Source: Amphiduros pacificus
Taxonomy: Eukaryota > Annelida > Polychaeta > Phyllodocida > Hesionidae
NCBI GenBank assembly: GCA_949316495.1
Contig: OX439000.1
Span: 12,034,834 to 12,098,833 of the forward strand
Direction of reading: 5' to 3'
Length of the DNA stretch: 64,000 nt
The notes beneath the pieces were generated by a model. That model did no database searches, was not told where the DNA came from, and worked only from the letters and a program-made list of their open reading frames with translations. The position numbers and the translations under genes are program-made. Shown one piece after another: positions 34,136-46,100 of the stretch; the stretch's first letter is position 1, and each line of letters begins with the position of its first letter.

Positions 34136-37059
34136 TTATGGTATATCAATCAGTATATTCAGGTATATGCAGCAGGTATCGCTCAAGTTTAAGCCGGTTG
34201 TAAGCCATACATTCTAAATGTTCGCCAATTTTAGCCAAGCCGGTGGGTACATACATACAGTTACACTCCCTGAGCGATAATGAACAAAGTCAATCGCAGA
34301 TATATTTGGGGCAAAGACGCTCATCGCAAATGTTGTATTGAAAAGCTTAAGAAAGGGACCAAGGAACAGTCCATGTCCACATACTTTAGACTGAAAATGT
34401 ATGGACAGAGTATACAGAGCATGTAAGATATTTTAGCAAACTTTCCTGGAAACATAGGATCTATTGTATTTTTATGACACTTGTGGTAAATTGAAAACAT
34501 TTCACGCTACTTATCAGGCATTATCTTTTCATATCAAATATACTATTCTATTTTTCCCAAACTCCCTTTATTTAATGAAACATGAACATGTGAGAATGAT
34601 TCATAAAAAAGCTGTGAAGTAATCTTTCAAGTTAGAATGGGATTAAAATGAAATAATACAGCTTAAAAAGGATTAAGTGAAGCCGCAAAACTCATTTATT
34701 CATGCAATATATGGGTGATTAAGCCAGAGGAGGAATCTAATTTAATCATGCATCAAGCCTTATCTTTCGGCTTATATCGTGCAATTGCTAATATAAGTTT
34801 ATAATGTGGGTTTATATTAAAACTCATATTGCACTGTGTGCAAAGCGCATTTTTACTTCAGTCACTTGAACATGGAAGTCATTTTTTTGTTACATTTAGG
34901 TTATATTTTGTCTGGTAACATTAATGTTTCTTGTATAAAGCAAGTATTGAAACCTCATGACAACTTTGCATTTTCTGTGAAGTTTTTGCCCATAAATGAT
35001 ATATTCAAAAGTGAAAATGTTATCTGAATGTTAGAAATATGAAAATTCTTAGTCTTAAGTTGTGATTTTATGGTATAGTACCAGTGTTCTCAGCAAAGTA
35101 CCATCTCTGGGTTATCAAATATTAGACGGAAAACCTCACTTTTTTATATATCAAAGCTTATTTTTTTAGTTTCGCAATTTTTGTTTTCATATAATCCTGT
35201 AAACTTGTCTAATTTTCGGGCATAATCACCACTCTAAAAATGTGCAAATTACAAGTAACAGATATGTAGATTTTCATTTCTTTTTATCAACTACTATTAC
35301 GAAATATGCAAGTGTATTATAAAAAGAATATTCTGAACATTAGGTCCGTGAAATATATTCAGATATTATATGTAGCATTTAATTATATCAAAATATATTA
35401 ATTCAGAGCGTCCCACCTATATATTAAATGTTAGATATCAATAAATTAAGCAATAGGAATGGAAAATGTGGATCAATGTTAACAATCAAAGTTATATACA
35501 GACCATCCCAACTTCAGTGTAAAGTTTTAGATATTGATATATTCAAAGTTAGCAAAGTCAGCCATATTAAAAGTACCGGTATGTGTGCATGGAGCTGCAT
35601 TGTTGGCTGTCGGGCGGGCTGTGGTGACCTTGGTGACGGAAGAGAGTGTGTGGTCCTCTTCCCAAAGCTGTAACAAAGATGTCTCATAACTGATACGATC
35701 TGACAAATTATTGCTCCCTCACATGCCGGCTTCATCTCCAGTATAATCTGTCATTGCATACCAATCAGTTTTTGGCAATTCCATCTGCAGACAAACACTT
35801 TCATATGGCGACAGGACCACGCATTCTTGGTTGGGGCTGGTAGCCAAATCCAAACAGACAGGGCATTACAGGTTTGCTCTTCTCATTTCACTTCAATCAT
35901 CCGCAATTGTGCAACTGGGGTGAAGATATTCGATTTCCGAGTTTGCAAACAAAACTGGCACGTCTGGTCTTTGTATAAGATTATTGCTGAACTGTAATTT
36001 TGCTAAATCTTTTCTCCATTCCGAAGTATTTTCAAATGCCGGTTTGTATGAAAGTTTACAAGTAGGAGGTGTACAACAGGTCAAGCGTGAGCACGTGCAC
36101 ATTTGTCGCAAAAGTAGCCAGACATCAATTAAATCTGGACAACAGTTTAACGACCAGAGGAGATCATCCACGATTAACACACAAAGCACAAACTTGAAGT
36201 ATGAGGCCGATTATCGAGGCCTGATTAGTGTCAGGCATAGATAATTACATGTCTTTATTCTGTGCATTGTTTCGTTGTCTGTTTCAATTAGATTTTCCAT
36301 GGACGCCATAAATGGGTCACCGTCGCACCGGAGCAACATCACATGAAATTGCCACGCTCACGTCATCCGTACATGAATTCCCCAACCCCAAAGACATTGC
36401 ACAGACAGATGTAACTCTGGACGTCTCAGCACATCTCTCCTGTTTCCCTTTGGGTAATTAGGCTTGATTAATTATGATGTAGAATGTGTGTTACATCTTC
36501 AAGCTTCGCGGAGAGGGTCTGGCAGTATCAGACAACGTTTCACCAGCACCGCAGATTGCTGGTTGATGTGCTCAACGACACTTTATCCACGTAAACTTTG
36601 CCATAGTCTGTCTTTTATAAACTGTTAATTGATCCACAGACAAATCATGAATGGCATCAGCTATAGTATATCTCTACCAGAAACACAAATATGTGAATCA
36701 CTAAGCTTAAACATGTCATTTGGAGAAAGAATCATTGCCATGGGAGCACTTATGAAATAACAGACAATCTAACCTGAATCAAACTTTATTATAATGTATC
36801 TTGTTTTGTACAATTACATAGTTATTGGATGATAAACATGTTGAGTATAGTTAAAGGATCAGATGTCCGAGCAATGTGCCTTATGTTTATGCAGGTTAGC
36901 ACAATATTATATTCACCATTTGTCTATGCTTACAAATATCTCATTTCATTGTCAGATGAATAGCCACTGCATTTGTTACAATTTCGTGATTAAACTGAAT
37001 ATTATACCTGCTGAAAAAATCTTTTATTCTTGATTATCCTATAAATGTTAAAATAATTC

Positions 37060-37350
37060 ATCTCCTACTACACTACCAGTGGTTTTATCTTATAAATGCA
37101 TAATGAATTCGAAATGATTAATGTCACAAGCAGTATTATTTTGTGGTGTTATCTTGTAACGTCACTACCAGTGGTATTTATATTGTAACACCACCACAAG
37201 TCTTATTGTCTTGTAATGTCCATACCAGTGGTATTATCTTGTAACATTACCACCACAGGTATCATCTTATAACATAACATTTAGTGGTATTATCTTGTGA
37301 TGTCACCACTAGTGATATCGTCTTGTTAGGTTAACACCAGTGGTTATATT
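37060..37350. repeat. degenerate ~35-bp tandem repeat
   Basis: About seven diverged copies of ACCAGTGGTATTATCTTGTA followed by ACRTCACC. Divergence is much higher than in the other arrays, so this is an old, no longer homogenised minisatellite. Confidence 0.75.
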
Positions 37351-37672
37351 GTATTATCATACAGTGGAACTTGTGTGGTGTATCATGCCCCTTTAACCTC
37401 ATTAACAATAATTAATAGTCAGAAATAAACGAATGTAGCAAGTAGCAAGTCTCAACCAATGACATTGATTTTCAGATACAAAGATTTCTGGTCTCAGAAA
37501 TAGATAAAGACCAAAGTTAGTTTGCCAATTATAATTTGCTGAAACATTATTTAATTATAGTTTTACCTTTCCCATTATCATTAGCCAAGCGATTAAACTC
37601 CTTCTGGTTTAAAGTGTAGACAATGATTATGTATGGAAACACTATTTACTATTCAAAATAACAAAATATCTG

Positions 37673-37894
37673 TCAAAAACAGTCTATAATCTTGTTTCGC
37701 ATTTTAACCACTTCAGAGCATTTGAGTATAGTGTCACTAATAAAAGAAGACTGATCCAATTTGAACCTGAAAGTATCAATGTCCTTCCTTGAGTAAGAAA
37801 AATATCCTTCATTAAAAAGATCTTTTTTGTTAATAAGATCACTGTTCACAGAGAACTGATCTTGAAAGAGATTACTCTGTACAAAGAACAACAT
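37673..37894 (-). other. unrecognised 73-codon open frame
   Basis: The frame has a hydrophilic composition closer to real protein than its neighbours (for example NEGYFSYSRKDIDTFRFKLD). It is short, shows no domain, and I cannot point to splice sites that would make it an exon. I include it only as a candidate. It lies downstream of the LRR gene on the same strand, so a spliced 3' exon is conceivable but unsupported. Confidence 0.12.
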
Positions 37895-40526
37895 GGTTTT
37901 CTATACAGAGTAGTATATATAATTGCATGCATATGCTTCTTTGGAGAGATGGCGTTCCTCCTCTTTCCCCTGAATCAACAGTTATTAAACGTGTTTCACC
38001 TAAATTCAAAATGGGCTTGTTTTGTTAATTGGCACTTCACTGTTAAAAATAACTTTTATCAGAAAACATTTGAAGTTATAATTATAACATTGATTGTTAT
38101 CAAGTTTAACAAATTGGACACATGCAGGGAAAATCAATTATACCCTAAATTCATGTACAGAATCGATACCAATATGATTCATTACTTAACTTACAAAAGT
38201 CTAATTACATTTATATATCACCATTTGTTTTGGTAACCCCTTCTGCAATCACAATATTGGCTGACTACAGAGTTACACATATGGCCCAACCTTCAGAGTG
38301 ACATGATGCATATATATACGAGAGGAAACATCTTCATGTCATTCAGAATACTTGTCAAAATAGGTATCCTGTTACAATAAGCGGTATTGGTATGCTGACT
38401 GTGTAATCTTCACATATTTATGTCGAAATTCTGTGGGGTAGCAGCTGTGGTTTCACAAGGGAAGCTTATTATAGCTGACACTAGGTTTGTATGATTCTAT
38501 ACGACAGCAAGGCTCGTTATCAGAAATCGGCGTTGCAATGATCAAGACATTTGCTGTCAGAGAAACAAATTCAATTTTAGACTTGTATATCGTTACATCA
38601 GCGTAGTATTGGGAATCTCGGAATACTAGAGATCACGCGGCCCTTCTATCTCTCGCTCTCTGTATACACACACAGATCTTATATATATATATACATCGTC
38701 GGGTTAATATGGATACAAACTAAAATCAAATAAACACTTAACATAGAGTGTATATGGTCGGTGTAAAAATATGATCTGACATGAACTGCTTGAATAGCAG
38801 GATTCAATTAAGACAATACCATGTTACCATGCGTATTATATTTCCCCATTGTCATAATGGCATTGTTATAACCGAGATATAATCCCCATGTACATCGTAT
38901 ACAATAAAACCATAAGGTAATTATGAACCTGGAGAGGAGCCTTTGCAACTTCATTCTATTTTTGTTCATGAAAGATAAAATCCTTCGGTCTAAATAGACA
39001 ACATTCTCAAGTGTTTGGAGTTGTTACTTTGCGCCGATGTACTATACTGTAACCTGCTTTATTTGTCTGAAGCGAAGAAAAAACAATAGAACCGGAGAAG
39101 AGAATGCAATAACATGTTCGAGTAGTGTGTGTCACGTGATGATGCATGATGACGTATTACTGCACAAATATACCCAGAATGCATTTCATCTAATATCTGT
39201 GGAATAGCAATGTTCCATCAGTGCTTCAATGTAATAAGAAGTGAAGTGCCTTGTGCCACACTCCAATAGGCAGTGTACTCGCCAGATAAAGTAAGACAAA
39301 TGCCTTTGACAACAAAGTTCTAGGAGGTGCGGAGTGTTGTGGTGTCAAGACGTGCAAGGCTCGTGGTACTATGCCACCCATTGATACACTAATCTGTGTC
39401 CAACATTGCATATTCTCTATTAGATTATCATTTTTATTCTAAAACAATTCATATATGGATGGGATTCTATTTTACAATTTTATATAATTTTCCTTTTGGG
39501 AAATAAAAATGGTTTGATAGCTACCGCAAGGTAAATATCTTCCTTGAAAGTTGCCACCCCACACAAGGTTTCACTATCAAAGCAGTGGAAAGTAAAGCAA
39601 CAGTATTGAAGTGGTGGGCAAGGGAGAGCATCTGGTGTGTGTGTACAAGCCATACTGGGAAAGGCTTTGTAATCAAGTTGTTCACGTTGATGGATCCTCG
39701 GCGGCCAGGCTTTGCCACAGTGCTGTCTATAGTCAGCGTGAACCACACATTACTTATATATTTGGCTGCCTCTCCACTGGCTGATTGGAAGCGATTGGCA
39801 GCTAGATAGTTTACTTTACTCTGATTACAAGTATTAGAAGAGAACAAACAGATCAGACAAGGACAAACACACATATGGGAGCAGTTTGTGTTTGCCTAGG
39901 CAGACATGTACACACACCACATCACCATACAAAGCACACAATTCCATTTGGCAAAAACCGTTACACCCAGATCAATACCGATCAACATTTATTTTCCCCT
40001 ATATAGCGGTCCGCAATGTCTGAGACAATGGCATATCCCAAATGAAACATATTAAATAGGCAATATATTATACATTCAGTTTTGTGTGTTCACACATAAG
40101 CGTTACATGGGATAAAGGAAGGGAAGGGAGGCCGGTATGGGAGGTAGGAACACACTTTTTCATGTGTCTATATATTTCCATTACAAAACAGCTCCCGGGC
40201 ATCACGACATTGACAACAAAAGGTAATCCACGAGCGTCGCGGGGACCAGCATGGGACTGGCAGACCATAATGGCTGCATCTTCTTTATGACTAGTTCCAC
40301 CACAGATGGGTGCTTTTTACCATAATAAAGCGGTTGTGAGGACCCTGTATGGGACAGCTGGAGGTTCCACCAGCTCAATGGCGATATCATGACATGATGC
40401 ACGCCCCCATCATTGGTTCTATCGTGGAAATCATTCCATTGACTGTCACGAGATCACATGTGATTGATTAGCAGATCAGGCGGTAATGTTATGTCACCAG
40501 GGTATGCTGGCTACGATAGTTTCTCT

Positions 40527-41786
40527 TCAAGATGACATGGAAGGTTCTTGATGGAATCTCACCTGAGCAAAGGCTATACAGATAAGGATGGCTGACAGGG
40601 CCAATAAAATGTCTATTTTGAGACAATCGGCTGCCCCACGAGAGCTTAGAGTAACGGACTTGGTACACACCACGCTTGATGTGGTCTCGTTCAGCATACA
40701 TTCTTCGCTGGCTTTTGATTGGTAGGATTTAGAAACTTGACCATTGGTGGTGTCTATAGAGATGCCAGCATATCTCTGTGGATACGCACATTTGCCATGA
40801 ATGTTGTAATAGCCTGTCCTTATGACACTATAAGCGGCACAGTTACATATTACCGGGTTCTCCTGAATGTCAATATGTCCATCAGCACGGAACGCTAACT
40901 TGCAAGGCTCCGACAAAAACATCACATCACTTATATTGTTTGTGTTGAGGTTTAAGTCATAAAGACTAAATCTCGCTTTATGAAATGCATCTTGAGCTAT
41001 ATATGATATACGATTATTCTGCATACTCAAACTAAACGACGAACTAGTGGTTTTAAACCCATGGAATAAACGAGATTTGAGTTCAGTGATTTGGTTCTCA
41101 TCCAATTCGAGTCGCCGTAGTTTCTTAAGCCTTCTCAATGCGTGACTAGGGAAGTCATTCAGCTTCATGTCATTCAAATAAAGAACTTCTAATGAGTGCT
41201 CTAAACCCAAGAAGACATTCTTCTTCAAGTGAGATAGTTTATTTCCGCTGAGATTGATAGCGCTTAATTTACTGATCACATGAAAAGAGAATTCAGGAAT
41301 ATCTTCAATTTCATTATCCATTAAGTGCAAAAATGTCATGTTGTGCAGCTCTTGCAGGGAGTTTTCTGGGAAGAGTTTGATCGAGGAGTTGATCATGACC
41401 AAGCTAATCTCCTCAGCTATGACTCCACGGAATGCATATCTCGCCAAAGATTGTATGACATTGTAGCTAATATCAATCCGCGGGTATGGGTACATGGACA
41501 ACGGTACAAACTCTAATCCAGAAAATGCATCGTTGGGGATGACGTGTATATGATTCTCTGACAGATCTATCTGATAAACGGGCATATCTACCAGAGGCTG
41601 AAGATCGGGCACATGACTCAAGTTCTTTTTCCTGCAGTCCAGCTCGATAGCTTTTATGGTGGTGACACCAAGAATTCTGCAGTCGCAGACCAGACCTACT
41701 GGACAGGTCAAAGGTAACACCTCCATCACATGGCATAGCAGAAAGGTCACAAGACATATCCACGGTGACGTCATGAGGTCTGCCAT
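40527..41786 (-). CDS. leucine-rich-repeat membrane or secreted protein
   Basis: The 419-residue frame starts at an ATG in good Kozak context (CAAAATGG), with in-frame stops just upstream. Residues 1-26 form a signal peptide (hydrophobic ICLVTFLLCHV). Residues 28-51 are an LRR N-cap (CPVGLVCDC). About nine LRRs follow between about 70 and 290 (for example LSGNKLSHLKKNVFLGLEHS at 179-198, and LELDENQITELKSRLFHGF near 226-244). A C-cap has NPVICNCAAYSVI at 310-322 and paired cysteines at 333 and 363. Residues 389-408 are a transmembrane helix (IDILLALSAILICIAFAQ). LRR ectodomains of this kind bind protein or glycan ligands at the cell surface, in adhesion or immune recognition, but the specific role is unknown. 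After Q408 the DNA is CAG|GTGAGA, an excellent splice donor, so the last 11 residues may be intron read-through and a cytoplasmic domain may lie in a further exon. Otherwise it is an intronless gene with a tiny tail. Confidence 0.88.
   Translation of the reverse strand: MADLMTSPWICLVTFLLCHVMEVLPLTCPVGLVCDCRILGVTTIKAIELDCRKKNLSHVPDLQPLVDMPVYQIDLSENHIHVIPNDAFSGLEFVPLSMYPYPRIDISYNVIQSLARYAFRGVIAEEISLVMINSSIKLFPENSLQELHNMTFLHLMDNEIEDIPEFSFHVISKLSAINLSGNKLSHLKKNVFLGLEHSLEVLYLNDMKLNDFPSHALRRLKKLRRLELDENQITELKSRLFHGFKTTSSSFSLSMQNNRISYIAQDAFHKARFSLYDLNLNTNNISDVMFLSEPCKLAFRADGHIDIQENPVICNCAAYSVIRTGYYNIHGKCAYPQRYAGISIDTTNGQVSKSYQSKASEECMLNETTSSVVCTKSVTLSSRGAADCLKIDILLALSAILICIAFAQVRFHQEPSMSS
40557..40565 (-). 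other. predicted 5' splice site at the end of the LRR exon
   Basis: On the minus strand the sequence CAG|GTGAGA places an intron start at 40562, phase 0, directly after the transmembrane codons. The match to the metazoan donor consensus (CAG|GTRAGT) is 8 of 9. No matching downstream exon is recognised within the window on the minus strand. Confidence 0.5.
41766..41773. promoter_or_regulatory. perfect CRE palindrome in the 5' coding end
   Basis: TGACGTCA, the canonical CREB/ATF site, overlaps codons 5-7 of the LRR protein. A perfect 8-mer palindrome is expected by chance about once in 65 kb, so function is not established. A TATATAA on the minus strand (41799-41805) lies only about 13 bp upstream of the ATG, too close to drive a transcript that includes that ATG. 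Confidence 0.2.
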
Positions 41787-42573
41787 TTTGGGGTCCTATT
41801 ATATAGCTCCCCTACGTAACTCAATCAAGCGTTGTCAGACTTTGGTAAAATCCATCAAGCTCCCATCAAATCTGGAACCTGAAATGAAAGGAACAAAACA
41901 AACATGAGTCATGGTCAGACTTGATTAAATTATACATAAAGGATCAAAGGGGTGATATAAATGATAGGAATTATGGCAGTTTCTGGTCTCCCGGGGAAGA
42001 GGACGTTCAATAGAGAATTGGTATCAGTTCAATGGGGATTGATGCGAGGTCGTTAATTATCCGAGGATCCATATCGACTGCCAATGCCAGGTGTGTGTGA
42101 TACAGCGAGGATAGGATAGAGTGATTGGAACACCCACAAGGGGAAAGAGAAATGCTCCAAATAGACAGAGAACACTGAAAATATGCAGAAGAATGGAAAA
42201 GTAGGTGCAAAGCCCGGCCAAGAGAAGGTGAAATCATAAAAATGTCAGAGATCCTCTGAAATCATGCAGAAATCAACGAAAACGGATAGAATCTCAAAAG
42301 TTTAAGCTGAAGGTAAAATTAATAGTGTTAGTGTGGTGGTCGAATTGTTCAGGATGGGTATGTAAAGTTAGGGGTATGCTGATGCAATGTCAAGGAGGAT
42401 GTGTAAAGTTAGGGGTATACCTATAGGGTGGCGGCAGCAAGGAAATTAAAGAGGAAAAGAGGATATGTCAAATTTGGGGTTCGGGTTCACAATGAATGGA
42501 AGTGTTCTTTCGGATTTAGATGGAAAAGGAACGGTTACGCAACGTTAGGCGGCGAATTAAGACATCTATGCCA

Positions 42574-42671
42574 ACAGAGCAGTTTGTTAGAACCACTTCC
42601 GGGAAGAGTTCGTCTTATAATATAGTTCAACAGAGCAGTTTGTTAGAACCACTTCCGGGAAGAGTTCGTCA
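42574..42671. repeat. ~43-bp direct duplication
   Basis: CAGAGCAGTTTGTTAGAACC through CGGGAAGAGTTCGTC at about 42574-42616 is repeated exactly at about 42629-42671, with a 12-bp spacer. Confidence 0.9.
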
Positions 42672-43449
42672 CATCATAGTTCAATGAGTTGAGTATGCTC
42701 TGTCGTAGTCAATGCATGGCACACCTATAAATGCGGCACAAACACAGCCTAACTTCACCTGCCAAGTCTGATTCCTTACCCAATTAAACTGATCCAATAA
42801 ATCAATATCCAACAAACACCTAATACTAAGACCAATAACGAGTCGGAAATTTGATAGTCCTGTCCTAAGCCTGATACCAGGAATAGGTAATAAATTTAAT
42901 AATAATGACATTATAATAATATAAGGAAATATTATTCGGCAGAAATTCACTGATATGTCTTATTTTCACGGAGCGCGCTGTCCTCCATAATGATGGCTTG
43001 GTTGTGGCACAGTGTGATTTTCTATTCTTTAAATTGACATCCACATGAATACACAATTTTATATAATATTCAAACTAATGCTTAAGACGGGAATATGCCC
43101 TATCTGGTGTCGGTGCGAATGTAAATAGCGGATTGACATATTATTAGCAAATAATATGGTCTAATATTATTACATTTGATTCTTATCATGGGACAGCACG
43201 TATCCATTCGCATTCACATATAACCTTCTACATTATGGCAGGAATCATAAACATGCTGCAATTACTTACTTTTAATATAAGGTGCGGTTCCCAAAGAAAC
43301 ATATCTTACTTTCAGCTTGCCATTAATGTCATTACTGCTCATACAAGAATGTCATGCTGTGGCAACTTGTATTTTGTAAGCATCAAGTGTTGGCCTCGGT
43401 GAGACAGTAATTGCAGCTCCTGCACAACCCATCATATCGGCCTTTTTCT

Positions 43450-43482
43450 CCTGTGTGTGTGTGTATGTGTGTGTGTGTGTGT
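43450..43482. repeat. (GT)n microsatellite
   Basis: A GT run interrupted once by TATG. Confidence 0.9.
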
Positions 43483-44479
43483 TTATGTTTGCCTTTAGTG
43501 TGTGGAATTCCATGGTGTCAAATGTGTGAAATATCTTGAGAGAATTTGCTTTTACTTCGTTTAATGTTTTTCTATAATGCACATTTACCTGTCAAGTACT
43601 TTACATATCATTTCTTAATGTGAGTGCTTGTAGAAAGCATTTATTTGTAGTAAAACATGTTTGCATAAGCATTCTGTCTGTCTACAGTATAAGCTGCTGG
43701 GTTTGCGTCAGACATCCACAGCCTGTCTAAAGTCACACATCTAAAGCCTGTCTAGTCAGATGTGAGAAGTTTTATCTGAAGTAGAATCAACCATCCGCAG
43801 ATCTTAAAGTGGGGATTGCATCAAGCATTCAGTATGTCTACAGGCAGATAAGTGAGACCCTCAGCTGTGATTCCATCAAACATTGAGACTTTGACTACAA
43901 TTATACAAGCAGTACCTTACTGCTACTGCATACAGATACAGACTGGCGTGGTGTATATAACCTGACATTAGGTTTCATGTACCATTTCGCCTACATACCG
44001 GTTTAATCCTGTCTGTCTTCAGTCTTGCTGTTCTTTTTTTAATTAGATATGAACTGTAGGCACAGCAGCATGAAACCTTAGCAGTTCCTGGATAACCTTT
44101 AAGAAGTTCTGTTTATCTGTCGTGGGTGTGAATATCAGTCACCTGGCCTCGATACCCTGCCTGCTTTGTGAACCTGGCCTCTCTTTGCGCCAAACACTTC
44201 ACTGGTCACACCAAAAAAGGACTCCAAGATATTTAGGAATTCTACAATCAATGTATTCCACTATTCTCAACTAGACTAATTACTCCTAATTATAAGTTAG
44301 GAGAATCGTTAATGGCCGTTTACTTGATATCACGAAATGTCCAGAAATATGCAATGCAGCCTGCCCACCACTTATCAAAAGAACAACATGGTGATGTAAA
44401 ACGTACGTTGACCGTCAATATTATGGATATACAATGCAGCCCGACTCACGTGCCAATTATGGCCTTAACACAATGGTGA

Positions 44480-46100
44480 AATACAGTGCATTCTTCCTTG
44501 CCACATATCATCCTGATACCATACTGATATACAATGCAGTCTTCCCTGCCACATATCAACCTGATATCGTACTGATATACAATGCAGTCTTCCCTGCCAC
44601 ATATCAACCTGATACTTTAGTTATTGATATACAATGCAGTCTTCTCTGCTACATATCAACCTGATACCTTAGTTATTGATATACAATGCAGTCTTCTCTG
44701 CCACATATCAACCTGATACTTTAGTTATTGATATACAGTGCAATCTTCTCTGCCCTCTGCCAGATATCAACCTGATACTTTAGTTATTGATATACAATGC
44801 AGTCTTCTCTGCTACATATCAACCTGATACCTTTAGGTATTGATATACAATGCAGTCTTCTCTGCCACATATCAACCTGATACTTTAGTTATTGATATGC
44901 AGTGCCGTCTTCCCTGCCACATATCAACCTGATACTTTAGTTATTGATAGACAATGCAGGCTATCCTGCCACATATTGACCTATCAGTATAGTGATAGAC
45001 AATGCAGGCTATCCTGCCACATATCGACCTATCAGTATAGTGATAGACAATGCAGGCTATCCTGCCACATATTGACCTATCAGTATAGTGATAGACAATG
45101 CAGGCTATCCTGCCACATATCGACCTATCAGTATAGTGATAGACAATGCAGGCTATCCTGCCACATATCGACCTATCAGTATAGTGATAGACAATGCAGG
45201 CTATCTTGCCACATATCGACCTATCAGTATAGTGATAGACAATGCAGGCTATCCTGCCACATATCGACCTATCAGTATAGTGATAGACAATGCAGGCTAT
45301 CCTGCCACATATCGACCTATCAGTATAGTGATAGACAATGCAGGCTATCCTGCCACATATCGACCTATCAGTATAGTGATAGACAATGCAGGCTATCCTG
45401 CCACATATCGACCTATCAGTATAGTGATATACAATGCAGGCTATCCTGCCACATATCGACCTATCAGTATAGCGATAGACAATGCAGGCTATCCTGCCAC
45501 ATATCGACCTATCAGTATAGTGATAGACAATGCAGGCTATCCTGCCACATATCGACCTATCAGTATAGTGATAGACAATGCAGGCTATCCTGCCACATAT
45601 CGACCTATCAGTATAGTGATAGACAATGCAGGCTATCCTGCCACATATCGACCTATCAGTATAGTGATATACAATGCAGGCTATCCTGCCACATATCGAC
45701 CTATCAGTATAGCGATAGACAATGCAGGCTATCCTGCCACATATCGACCTATCAGTATAGTGATAGACAATGCAGGCTATCCTGCCACATATCGACCTAT
45801 CAGTATAGTGATATACAATGCAGGCTATCCTGCCACATATCGACCTATCAGTATAGCGATAGACAATGCAGGCTATCCTGCCACATATCGACCTATCAGT
45901 ATAGTGATAGACAATGCAGGCTATCCTGCCACATATCGACCTATCAGTATAGTGATAGACAATGCAGGCTATCCTGCCACATATTGACCTATCAGTATAA
46001 TGACCTTATACTATATAAGATCAACCTGCCCTGTCACATATCGATATAACACCATAGTGCTATGTAATGTAGCCTTCTCCGCCACATATCGACCTATTTA
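44480..46100. repeat. 52/48-bp minisatellite array, ~31 units
   Basis: Left units (44480-44945) are about 52 bp and of the type ATATACAATGCAGTCTTCTC then TGCCACATATCAACCTGATA. From about 44945 the unit is a very uniform 48 bp: GATAGACAATGCAGGCTATC, CTGCCACATATCGACCTATC, AGTATAGT. Because 48 is divisible by three, two forward frames stay open (385 codons from 44892, 299 from 45088) with 16-residue repeats such as SDRQCRLSCHISTYQY. I see no gene structure. A marked variant pair (TGATATAC followed by AGCGATAG) recurs at 45425, 45665 and 45809, i.e. 5-unit and 3-unit steps. The last units after 45985 degenerate. Confidence 0.97.

Larger units (their letters stand above)
34136..40526. other. non-coding upstream/downstream flank
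   Basis: No recognisable exon, RNA gene or mobile element apart from the items listed separately. The stretches 35560-35760, 36290-36600 and 39500-39900 are more complex in composition. At 36450-36480 TAATTAGG and GATTAATTATG resemble homeodomain sites. A short (TA)n tract lies at about 38680-38690. On the minus strand AATAAA (39988-39993) could serve as a polyadenylation signal for the LRR gene if the transcript is unspliced, which is speculative. Confidence 0.4.
41787..44479. other. non-coding, 5' flank of the LRR gene
   Basis: No upstream exon can be defined. The stretch contains a short direct duplication at 42574-42671, a pair of GTAAAGTTAGGGGTAT motifs at about 42362 and 42405, and a GT tract (listed). 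Otherwise it is AT-rich unique sequence. Confidence 0.45.

Noticed and set aside
37862-38236. 124-codon plus-strand open frame as a membrane protein
   Set aside because: The hydrophobic composition is what AT-rich DNA gives (Ile, Phe, Tyr, Leu). No domain, no conserved motif and no splice context.
41799-41805. TATATAA as the promoter TATA box of the LRR gene
   Set aside because: It is about 13 bp upstream of the ATG. Transcription starting about 30 bp downstream of it would miss the initiator.
44892-46049. 385- and 299-codon open frames as a repetitive protein gene
   Set aside because: Both forward frames are open over the same 48-bp array simply because 48 is divisible by three. There is no unique coding flank, signal peptide or domain.
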